The notes beneath the pieces are model-generated. The model worked only from the letters and a program-made list of their open reading frames with translations. It was not told the DNA's origin and ran no database searches. DNA of 64,000 nt. Source: Nyssa sinensis (lineage: Eukaryota; Streptophyta; Magnoliopsida; Cornales; Nyssaceae). Position 1 is the stretch's first letter. Each line of letters begins with the position of its first letter. Shown here piece by piece: positions 1 to 9,860 of this stretch. The stretch covers positions 31,397,307 through 31,461,306 of the forward strand of contig CM018035.1 in NCBI GenBank assembly GCA_008638375.1, written 5' to 3'. The position numbers were made by a program, and so were the translations under genes.

Positions 1-1206
1 AGGCACATCCTTGCATATCCTAAATAATCATCATTAATCACAGACAGGTCATAATTCATTCATTCATTGCTTATTCATCATCTTAGGCATCTATCAGATC
101 ACCTAATTAAGTCCATTGGCCTATTACCCACTCATTGGGTTTCAATTAAGACTATTAAATTCCTTAAGTGAGCTTAGTAGCTTCCATAATTATAATTTTA
201 GTCATTTGGACTTCATTCGTTATCAATTACGCACTTATTTAACCTTAGGGGCAAAATGGATAATTTTTTCATTCATGCCCCGAACCCTATCGTGGTTCTT
301 AGAATATTCCACATATCTTATATATAAAGTTTTAAGTCTTTTAGACTTCATTTGGTATCTGCTTTTGATCATCAGGACACATTGATCATTTTTTATTTTA
401 GACTCTGATTGTTCCAGAGTCTTATTTAGCCCTTCGATTCACATAATTATACTTATGACGATTAATTATATCAGACTGGCTATTTTAGAATTTATCTGGC
501 CTTTACTTTTTATTTCTCATACTTAGGGGTATTTTGGTCATCTCATATTTTATGATATTCTGATCCCGAATCATTATTTAATCATATATAAAAGTTCACA
601 ATTATTTGGGCTTCCATTAGTATCAATTTTGTCCAATTTGGATTTTATTTAGGCTTTGTACCGAATTAGGGGCATTTTGATAATTTTACATCTTATGGTG
701 GGACCACCCTGGAGTCCCCGGATGTCCAATCTGACATTTTCATTGTGTCCGGAACCTTCAAAAATATTAAAATAGCCCTTTCCGGATCTTCATTTGGACT
801 TTATTAGCTTTATTTATGGCCCAAGGGTAATTTTGTCATTTTACCCTTTTATAAAATAATTAAATTAATTATTTAATTATTTTCCAGGGTAATATTTGAA
901 TTAATTTCTCAAAGGCTAAAATAGGATTATTCAAAATGTTGAGGTCAATTTGGAATTTAACAAAATTTTGGTTTTCTTCTTTTAGTTTAATTAGTGAACC
1001 AAAGGGTTCTTTATTTGGAACCCTAAACTGGTCTAGGAGTATAGTGAACCAACCGATTCAGAATTCTTTAGAGAACCGGAATACAATAACCCTGTTTTTT
1101 TCCTTATCCATAATTTGGTTATCCTTATTTCAAATTTTTAATTGATTATCTCTGCGACCAAACAGACTAGATATCATTTAAATTTTACTCCGAATGAACG
1201 TCGTTG
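1..1206 (-). mobile_element. Element A, 3' LTR, part 1 (long-LTR gypsy-like, minus strand)
   Basis: This stretch aligns almost colinearly with 14401-15600, so both are copies of the same LTR segment. The remaining 3' end of this LTR lies left of the window. At 1206 the LTR is interrupted by element B and resumes at 6562, where the sequence matches the continuation seen at about 15590-15650. There is no coding capacity; the short open frames here are not conserved between the two copies. The assignment to a Tekay/Del-like gypsy lineage is inference from LTR length (about 3.9 kb when the pieces are summed), the initiator-Met primer binding site and the polypurine context. Confidence 0.7.
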
Positions 1207-2540
1207 TGTCACATCCCACACCCCACCCTACGCGGATGCCAAAGATGTGATGCTAGTTAGCCTCCTTGCCGGTCTCTCTACAGACAATGACACCAACCAA
1301 AGGCAAACTTTTGAACTTTACGATGAATTGCATTCCAAATGTAGGGTCACATTAGTGGAATTGAAAACTTTTTCATCTCGAGAACGCAACTCATTTATAT
1401 ACCATAGAGTTATGTACCACAGAACAAGTCTAAAACCAGACATCTAATATCTCTAAAGTACCAATATCATGAGCCATGTCCCAATACATATGTAGCATAT
1501 CAATGAATTCAAACATATCATTTCACTCACTTGAATAGCCTGAGTCAGTCCACAAGTATCCAAGTCTCCACAAATCAGTGCATCAAATCATTGTGCCTTC
1601 TAGTCCAATGGAGATAAATCCTGAAAAATGTTAGATAAATAGAATGAGCTTAAACAAGCTTAGTGAGTAACATAGGTTCCTGCCATAGGTTTCAAAACTA
1701 GTTCATATATACATGATATCAAATAACATGCATGACCAAATGCAGCTTAAGTAAAACAAACAGATCAGATCAAAACAGAACAAAATAGAACAGATCAGAA
1801 CTGAATAGAACTAAACTGAGTATCAATCAATCAAAAACATATCATCAAATGTGTATAAACCTCTCCCAACTGCCCATAAGCAGACTACTCGTGGGGCTTC
1901 TACCCTCTAGGGTCATATCAGAATGGAACAGAATGTTTAAACCTCTCCCAACTGCCCATAAGTGGACTACTCATTGGGCCTCTACCCTCTGGGATCAAAT
2001 CAGAATGAAACAAGACAGAATTGAGCAGGACAGAAACAAAAAACAGAATGCCAATCATACATACGAGCCTTTCCCAATTGCCCATAAGCGGACTACTCGT
2101 GGGGCCTCTACCCTTTGGGTCATGCTCTGGCATAAATCAAACCGCTCAATCCTGTAATGGGCCTAGGAGTAAGACACAACATATCAAAACAGAATCAGAA
2201 CAGACTTTGAATGGCGTATAACAGAACAGACCCGAACAGAATCAAAACATAACATATCAGAAGGCAGGACAGAACAGAATCATGCCATGTGTAATGCAGT
2301 ACAAAGAGAATGCATGAAAGTATATGCATTAAATAGTGCAATGTATAAAATAGTTCAATATATGAAACAATACAGTATAAAACAGTTCAGTATATAAAAT
2401 AGTATAGTATATGAAACTAGATAGTACAGTAAATATACACCAAGTCAGGAGTCCAAGTTACTCATAAACTGTTACGTTGATCTCCATTCACATATATTCT
2501 GAGATTCTCCAGATACTTCAGGCACATCCTTGGATATCCT

Positions 2541-2807
2541 TCATCCACTACCCAACTTCCTAAAGCTTCTTTTTCTTGTTATCCTAAAATAGTAGGTACC
2601 TAGGGCCGTAGTTATTTCGTGAATGACTGATGTGGCAAAGTGCAGATAGAGTCTCGCTGTGTAAACACAATAACCAAGTAGAACCCATCTCTCCTCAACT
2701 AAAGGAATTTCATCATTCAGTCTGGCAGTGAGAGCATTTGCAGTGGCGAAAGAGAGATATAACAGGGACATGCATATATTAGTTTTTAAGCCCTTGGGTT
2801 CATCACA
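2541..2807 (-). pseudogene. AAPT1-like aminoalcohol phosphotransferase, C-terminal exon fragment
   Basis: The minus-strand reading starts CDEPKGLKT and runs through a hydrophobic stretch, LTARLNDEIPLVEERW, LLGYCVYTA and LHFATSVIHEITTALG to FRITRK. From memory of the family this matches the C-terminal membrane segments of plant choline/ethanolamine phosphotransferase (AAPT1), which makes phosphatidylcholine and phosphatidylethanolamine in the ER. The usual short C-terminus is replaced by RSFRKLGSG before the stop. The catalytic CDP-alcohol motif lies in the N-terminal half of the family and is absent. With no upstream exons and a location inside an LTR element, this is a captured or transposed fragment, not a working gene. 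Confidence 0.75.
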
Positions 2808-3009
2808 CAAGCGAGCTAGAATCATCCTTTTTTCTTCCTCTAGGTCTAGGATATAAATACTCCCGATGCTCAGTTCTAGTGGAACTAAATATATCTTTCT
2901 TGTAGCATGTCAAATCTTTATCTTCTGCTTTGGGGTCTCTTCCAAAGTCTAAAATAGGCCTTTGGCCATACCCACCAAATCTTAAAGGATCTGTGAGTTT
3001 TGCAGAGCT
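2808..3009 (-). other. Gene-like remnant, not recognised
   Basis: The minus strand is open for about 70 codons and hydrophilic (it includes EYLYPRPRGRKK). It adjoins the AAPT1-like exon, but I do not recognise it as an AAPT exon. It could be another captured fragment or a chance reading frame. It ends at the GAGCT target site of element F. Confidence 0.25.
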
Positions 3010-4341
3010 TGTCACGCCCTGAATTCCCGACCGAACCCGGGGACGCGACTGAAGGAAACAAAGAAAGAAAATGAATAGACGAATAAATAAATAAATAACA
3101 ATTTGACTGATCTAGATACAAGCCTACATACATTCCTGTTTTAAAAAAAAAAATTCTGCAGAACCTCCTCTGTTTTTCGAGCCTTTTTCCCCCTGATAAT
3201 CACAATACATTATATATATACAAACACATCACAATCCATCCTCACTCGATGGCCACAACTTTATCAAAGTTAAATATACATCACCTAATTATACAATCGA
3301 AAATATACAACCATGATACAACATATATGTCATTGGGCTTAAGCCCGTACATCACAAAACACGCCTCTCAGGCCAAATATCCATCTACAGTCAAGTCTCC
3401 TCCACTCGGCTAGACTTCCTCAAGCCTCAGGTGTTGGGAATGTCATCTAAAATATGGTTCCCACGAATGGGTCAACGCCAACATGCTGGTATGGTACAAT
3501 ACTAATGCAAGGAACAAAATTAAGACGTGGCATGTGCAAGTGTACATGAATATCTATATGCCTCCCTAATCATGCATACAGTATAATGGCAATGTACAAC
3601 CACATCTGAAGAAAACCCTATATCACGTTCACAAATTCATCAACATAATGCACAGGCAATATACGTGACACACCCATGCATCTCAATGTCACACCCATGT
3701 CTCATTTACGGGTACTCCCCGATGGCATCGAAGTACCAATGCAATGGCCAATTTTGGGTTTTTCACCACAGGATCTGCACCCTCATAATGCACAGCACCT
3801 CGTGCTGACCCACACTATGCTTTCAAGAAATCACCCTATGCCAATATGCCATGATTTCATCATGAAATAGTACAGTTCAAATGAAACATCACTTTCATAA
3901 GCATATGCAACATGCTTTAAATAATGCATCACAATTAAGATCAAATCACTAGACTTCATATGATGACAACTCAACATGCTTTAAATAATGCTTTTGTGTC
4001 ATGCTCAATCAATCTCAACACTTACGCAATCCACATGTCACAACATCAATAATCCTTCTAGAACAGAAATCACATATGATGACAACTCAAGAAGTAAGTC
4101 ACAATTCTCAAATAATCATAGGGAACATGGAAGCACACAAACAATCAACTCAAAGTTTCTCAAAGCAATAACCCCTATGTGATCTTCTATCATCAGATAA
4201 GCATAAAAATCATTCAAGCAATATGCACATCAATTCTAATTTAATCCTATTCCTTACTTAGCAAAGTACCATACCTGATCGGGTTATCTCAACCCTAAGA
4301 AGTCGCATCCCCGGGTTCGGTTGGGAATTCGGGGCGTGACA
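3010..4341. mobile_element. Element F: 1.33-kb solo-LTR-like element with long inverted ends
   Basis: The element begins TGTCACGCCCTGAATTCCC and ends with the near inverse complement, GGGAATTCGGGGCGTGACA. The terminal inverted repeats extend about 45 bp with a few mismatches. It is flanked by a perfect 5-bp duplication, GAGCT (3005-3009 and 4342-4346). TG...CA ends with a 5-bp duplication point to integrase-mediated insertion, so a solo LTR is the simplest reading. Inverted repeats this long would also suit a TIR transposon. No open frame of note. Confidence 0.7.
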
Positions 4342-4346
4342 GAGCT

Positions 4347-5299
4347 CCTCAGAAATTCATCTATACATAAAGGCATACCATCTTAGTAAGAACCCAATAA
4401 ATTGGTCCTCAAAATTCCTGAAAACGTGCTTGTAAAATCCTTGAACTAAGGAGATGCTGACAATAAGGAACAATAGACATCCCTTGAATGAAAGGTGGGT
4501 TTTTCTTCTTTTCTATATGATTCCATAGCTGATTGTTTATCCAATAGTAATGATCTGGATACCTAACCCTTTCATCCTTGTATCGGCTTAAATCCAAATT
4601 TGCGGATGATGATGAGAAACTGCCACCACCTTCAACATGTTTTGAAATGGGTCCTAATTCTGCAAGGCAACCTTATGGATCCTCCAGCTGTGCCATCTTC
4701 CAAAACCATTTTGTTCTGACCCAAAATCCCATAACCACTAGCATCTAACAATACACTACTATCAAAATCCTTCTCTCTAATTACTCTAGAAGTATAATGT
4801 TCATACCCATACTAAAAAAAAATCATATTTTCGTCCTCTCTTTGTAAGCGGCATATCCCTACATTCAACTCCCCCACACCATTCATCCAGCAGTCACTTG
4901 AGACGATTGAAGGAGTAAAGCAAGCTCTTGGCTATCAGCAAAATTCTGTCCTTAGACAACGCATCTGTCTCCCTTATCAGCACCTTGGCTACCTTGCACC
5001 ACTTCCATTTGTTATTGTGGTTCAAGCCATAACAGGGCACTATAATCAAATGGATGTTAACAGTCAAGCAGCCCTACACAACATCAAGCTCAGCTGCACC
5101 AAGCTCCTTCACCTAACTAAACTCAACTGAACTGTAACAAAGTCCAACTGGTCTTTGTAACCAGCTTCTCTTCCTAAGGTTCTCTGTTCAATGACTCTCT
5201 GTAATTGTTGAATAAACACGACTGTTGTGTTCTTCCTTTCTTCCTTCTAACAATCAATACGCCCAATGTGATCCACCCCTTGCAGTGAACTGCTTCACT
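4347..5299. other. Foreign block inside B, gene-like but unrecognised
   Basis: This is the continuation of the block that F interrupted. On the minus strand, 4409-4597 gives a 62-residue frame rich in charged and aromatic residues, and 4620-4800 gives a second open stretch. I recognise neither. 4880-5280 reads like untranslated or promoter-type DNA and contains AATAAA-like text near 5212. Its place between two real gene fragments suggests more captured gene sequence. Confidence 0.3.
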
Positions 5300-5603
5300 C
5301 TATTCAATCAATGGGCCTTGCTCAAGCCGCAAGGTCGAGCTAATTAGACTGAAAACCCTCATATCGGCAGGCACTTTGTCCCTAACCCGAACCTCAACAA
5401 TATCGCCTGGAACAAGTTCCCTCGCAGGCAAATTTGAAGCCTTTTTTTTTTTGCCATCGTGAATCACAGTAGCTTGCTTTGATTGAATTTCTTTAAGGGC
5501 CGCTAGTGCCTTCTTAGCGTTGTTCTCTTGCCAAACCCCAACAATTGCGTTCACAATCAAATTAAGAAAATCACCAGAGGCTCGACAAATGCGGTGATCT
5601 CCT
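5300..5603 (-). pseudogene. ECA1-like ER-type P2A Ca2+-ATPase fragment
   Basis: The minus strand reads [11 protein letters not shown], then after a one-base frame change [50 protein letters not shown] and [11 protein letters not shown] before a stop. From memory this is the second membrane segment and the start of the actuator domain of plant ER-type Ca2+-ATPases (ECA1 family), which pump Ca2+ into the ER. The TGES loop that should follow at once is gone, as are the phosphorylation and nucleotide domains. The frameshift near 5570 and the stop near 5300 make it a clear pseudogene fragment. It has the same orientation as the AAPT1-like fragment. Confidence 0.8.
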
Positions 5604-5629
5604 CTGCACTTTCGTCCATTTGCTGCACC

Positions 5630-5763
5630 ACCACACACACACACACACATACATATATCGATCTGTTGCACCACCACACACACATATATATATATATACA
5701 TATATCGATCTACTGCACCGCCACACCCCTTCTAGCAGCTTCTGTTGCTTTTCTGGTTAGAGC

Positions 5764-5802
<39 letters not shown>
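5630..5802. repeat. Microsatellites (CA)n, (TA)n and (CT)n
   Basis: Two CA/TA tracts (about 5630-5705) are followed by a (CT)n run near 5768-5800. These produce spurious open frames on both strands. They lie at the junction where LTR B sequence resumes. Confidence 0.9.
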
Positions 5803-5804
<2 letters not shown>

Positions 5805-6561
5805 AACAACTTCTGTTGTTTATCTCTTTTTGGTTGCCACTCGATGGGATTGGAAAATTCCGTGGAGCTATATATATTTATTTACATGTTTTGCCTCCTT
5901 TTTGTTACTTAGTTAGGTTGTTTCAAGAAGTTTCTTAACTTATTCCTTTCCCAGGTTTCAACAGCTTCTCATACGAAGCTTCCTCATTTTTCCAGCAGCT
6001 TCTAATGTCTAGAAGCTTCCACCCCCTTTATTATTTAATATATTTTATTCTAAAGGGTATAAAATATATTAATATATTTATACTTTACACGTATAAAATA
6101 TACAAGATATGTATATTTTATTTTACCTCTATATTTTACACATGATATGTAGAGGTATAATTCACATTAGGTATACAGTCCCGTATTTGATATTTATTCC
6201 ATAACACATTAATTATGGACTGTCGGCAAATTTGGCATAAAGCCGGGGCTCGATATCATGAGTATTTATTTTACCAATTTTGGGTCCCCGTTCGTGTCTT
6301 ATATTATATTCATTTTATTTTCATAATTAATTATTTGTATCAGTCCCATTTATTCATCCCAGCACTCGGTTGACCGGGTCGTCTATTTTCTGAGCATGCA
6401 CCATTTTTGGTGGTCTGGATTAATTTCATATCTTAGGATAATAAATCCTGTTACTGTATTTTGAGCCAGTTCCATATATATTTTAAACATTATTATTATA
6501 CAGCTTACTTTTATTAGGTCGGGGTGTAGTCTGGGTCATGTCGGATTTTTGGGGTATTACA

Positions 6562-7534
6562 CGCTGAGTCTGCATTTGGTCTGGTCCTGACCCCACCCGA
6601 CCCAAGTTTGACCCATTGCCAAAACAGGCCCATCTTTACCACGACATTCCGGCCACTGTTCCGGTGTCTTCTTCGACGCCGATCGCTGGAGCAGCAAGTA
6701 TTTTCTTCATTTTTCTCCCTATTTTCACGTCGATTTTTCACAAATTTTTGCACCAATTTAATCCTAAGACTTCATGTAATCTTTTGGAATCATTTTAAAC
6801 CTCAAAACTTATAGTTTTTCGACACCCATATTGTTTTCCGGCCAAGGTATCCTTGGCCCTAACATGGTCATTTCTAGACCATTTGCTATGATTCCAATTG
6901 TTTTGGAATCCTGGCACCATTTCCTATCTTGTAACATTCACAAACTCAGGTTTAAATTGACTTCAGTTTTTGCCCGTTTATAATAATGAGTTACAGAGAT
7001 TGGTTTTTGACTAATTTCCCTACTGTTTTGGTTCCTAAGGGTCTAAACAACATATAAGGGAAATTTGAGCACATACCTTAGGCTCAAACCCAACTTTCTG
7101 AAGCTTCACTTCTCTTCATCCATGGCGGCTGGCTACAGAAGTTCTCTCTATTTCAGTTTCTCTCTTGTTTTACTTTCTCTTTTCTTTATCTCAGTTTTGG
7201 AAGTTTTCTTAAGTTAGCTGCAGCCATATATATATATATATATATATATAAATAGTGGAATTCTCTAAATTTGTCCTTCACTTTCCTGTTTGTCAAACAC
7301 TTCGGCTGAAGCTAGAAGCTTCTTAGTTCTAGGTATATGGTATGGACATGGCTTCTAGAAACTGCCCCTCACCTTTGTCAACTTTCACTGCTTCAAGAAG
7401 CTTCTTGATTTCTTCCTCACATATATCTATATCCATATATATATATATATATTGCCTGTTTCTTTTTCCTGCATGTATATGGATACAATATATAAACATA
7501 TACATATTTTGGCCTATCTCCCAGCAGCTTCTTG

Positions 7535-7566
<32 letters not shown>

Positions 7567-8042
7567 ATATGCATCTTTATATATATATATAGTATTTATT
7601 ATATATATATATATATATTATATCTTCATGTACATACGTATTACTGTATATCTTGATATATCTCACTGTATTAATATTTTATTTCATGAAATCTTAATTT
7701 ATGACATGTCGGTGAATTTGGCTTAGAGTCGGGGTCAGTAGTAGTATTATGTATTTTATCCGTTTTGGGTCCCTGTTCGTGTCTTATATTATATTCATAT
7801 TATTTTTATGATTCAGTCTTTGTATCGGTCCCATTTATTAATCCTGGCACTCAATTGACTGGGTCGTCTATTTCCCGAGCATACACCATCTTTGGTGTTT
7901 TGGATTTATTTCTTATCTTAGAATAATATATCCTGTTATGGCTTACAGTATTTTTGAGCTATTTTGAACATAATCGTCACATAACCTATCTTTCTTAGGT
8001 TGGGGTACAGTCTGTATCATGTTAAATTTTTGAGGTATTACA
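6562..8042 (-). mobile_element. Element A, 3' LTR, part 2 (LTR 5' end at 8042)
   Basis: This stretch continues the LTR left at 1206. It ends GGTATTACA at 8042, which on the minus strand is the LTR start TGTAATACC. 7680-8042 is homologous to 6200-6561 of B. It contains long (TA)n tracts (about 7208-7250, 7430-7450, 7536-7620) and several AGAAGCTTC-type motifs shared with B. Confidence 0.7.
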
Positions 8043-8811
8043 CTCTCCCCTCCTTCAAAAGGATTTTGTCCCCAAAACTCATCTTGCCTTATAAGGAAAT
8101 CAATCATTTATCAGTCAGGTTTATTAATTAGGGAGTATATTGCCTTGTATCTTAGTAGAATGTCATAAAGTCTTAATCTCTATCACTTCTACTGACATGT
8201 CTCCAATTATCACTAGTCTAGAATCACCAATCATGCAAATTCAGATCAGATCCAGAAAATCCACAATAAGTCTGATTTACAATCTACCAAATATATGTTG
8301 ACACCAAGATTCAATATTAGATCCATTTTTCCTCGAAGTTGGGAATCATCCTCAAATGATTAGAAATCATCCACTATGATCATTCAATGACATTTGAGTC
8401 CATAAAATAATCATTTTAATATCCACAATCACAATGATCAAAGCCAGAGTTAGCTTACCTACAATCATTTTCCTCCCAATCAATATATCCACAATCATTC
8501 GTGTCATTCTCGACATGTCCTAGTGTCATGTATCATTTAATATCACTATGGCTCCAATGGAAATGTTAATGCCTAGACACTTGAAAGTCACAGATTCATC
8601 GCCTATTATGAAAACCTCTATAATTCCATGTCTAATCTCCAAAATTGGGACTTAGCACTTTGATCCTTGCACCATTAGTATCCATGGCTCAGGTACTCTC
8701 TGGTTCTTAATCCATGACTTAGTGCTCTGATATGGACACTAATTCCCAAACCATTTCACACCTTATTGTCTGCAAGTTCCTATCTTGTACAGGTAACCCT
8801 AATTTTTTACT
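8043..8811 (-). mobile_element. Element A, internal remnant with polypurine tract
   Basis: Read on the minus strand, the sequence just before the LTR start is a purine-rich run, AGGAGGGGAGAG, preceded by a GGGGACAAAATCC-type context. This is the expected polypurine tract at the 3' end of a gypsy internal region. The remaining 0.7 kb has no usable coding frame. Nearly all of gag-pol is therefore missing, and A is a deletion derivative or a LARD-like non-autonomous element. Confidence 0.55.
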
Positions 8812-9292
8812 CAAATATCACTCTGTGGTACCAGTGGATCTCCAATATTTATCAACTTTAGCTTTGATACCACTTTGTGGTATCAATAGATCTTACATAC
8901 TTACCAACCTTAGCTCTGATACCACTCTGTGGTATCAGTAGATCATAAATATTTACAACCTTAGCTCTGATACCACTCTATGGTATCAGTAGATCTTAAA
9001 TATTTACCAACCTCAGCTCTGATATCACTCTATGGTATCAATTGATCATAACTATTTCCCAACCTTAGCTCTGATACCACTCTCTGTCACGCTCGTGGAT
9101 CTTCAATATTTACCAACCGTAGCTCTGATACCACTCTATGGTATCATTAGATCTTAAATATTTACTAACCTCAGCTCTGAAATCACTTTGTGGTATCAGT
9201 GGATCTCAAATATTTACCAACCTTAGCTCTGATACCCCTCTGTGGTATTAGTGGATTTGACATATTTACCAACTTTAGCTGTAATACCACTC
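8812..9292 (-). repeat. Tandem array of primer-binding-site units (about 9 x 51-53 bp)
   Basis: Each unit carries, on the minus strand, TGGTATCAGAGC followed by TAAGGTTGGTAAATATTT. TGGTATCAGAGC is complementary to the 3' end of plant initiator-Met tRNA, a common retrotransposon primer binding site. The unit abutting the LTR (9278-9289) is the one in the correct position but carries two mismatches, while several upstream units keep the 12-base match. Most units also contain the palindrome GATACCAC-TCT-GTGGTATC, which can fold as an 8-bp hairpin. The unit near 9085 contains CTGTCACGCTCGTGG, which resembles the LTR end itself. Confidence 0.8.
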
Positions 9293-9860
9293 TGTCACAT
9301 TCCGTGCCCCACCCTATGCGGATGCCGAAGATGTGATGCCAGTTAGCCGCCTTGCTCGTCTCTCTACCGACAATGCGACCAACCAAAAGCAATCTTCTGA
9401 ACGTAACAATGAATTGCATTCCAAATGTAGGGTCAGAGCAGCAGAAATAAAAACTTTTTTCTCATCTCGAGAATGCAACTCATCTATATACCACAAAGAA
9501 CGTCTATAACTAGACATCTAATATCTCTGGAGTACCAATATCATGAGCCATGTCTCAATTCATCCATTGCATAACAATGGATTCAATCATATCATATCAC
9601 TCACCTGAATAGCCAAATTTAGTCCACACGAATCCAAGTCTCCATAAATCAGTGCCATTAGATCCTTACTTGGAATGCCTCCTGGCCTACTAGTGTCATT
9701 TCTTTGCGCTTTCTAAGCCAATGGAGATAAATCCTAAAAAATGTTAGACAAATATGATGAGCTTAAACAAGCTTAGTGAGTAACGTAGGTTCCTGCCATG
9801 GGTTTCAAAACCAGTTCTTATATACATGATATCCAAATAAAATGCATGATCAAATGCAGC

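Larger units (their letters stand above)
1207..6561 (-). mobile_element. Element B: long LTR-type element nested in A, rearranged
   Basis: The element begins TGTCACATCC at 1207 and ends GGTATTACA at 6561. It is flanked by CGTTG (1202-1206) and CGCTG (6562-6566), a 5-bp target duplication with one transition. Its first 1.33 kb matches 9293-14400 of A (without C), and its last 0.5-0.8 kb matches 7250-8042. The middle of the LTR is missing and replaced by about 3.2 kb of foreign DNA (about 2541-5730), which holds host gene fragments and the solo-LTR-like element F. I could not place exact ends for the foreign block. Confidence 0.65.

Noticed and set aside
2803..3015. Lipoxygenase-like reading of YPRPRGRKK
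   Set aside because: Only a short YPR-type match; surrounding residues do not follow lipoxygenase, so I left it unassigned.
5528..5938. Plus-strand frame rich in His, Thr, Ile and Tyr
   Set aside because: It is translated CA, TA and CT microsatellite sequence.
8812..9292. CRISPR-like array of about 52-bp units
   Set aside because: The whole unit repeats, with no unique spacers. The motif is a tRNA primer-binding site next to an LTR.
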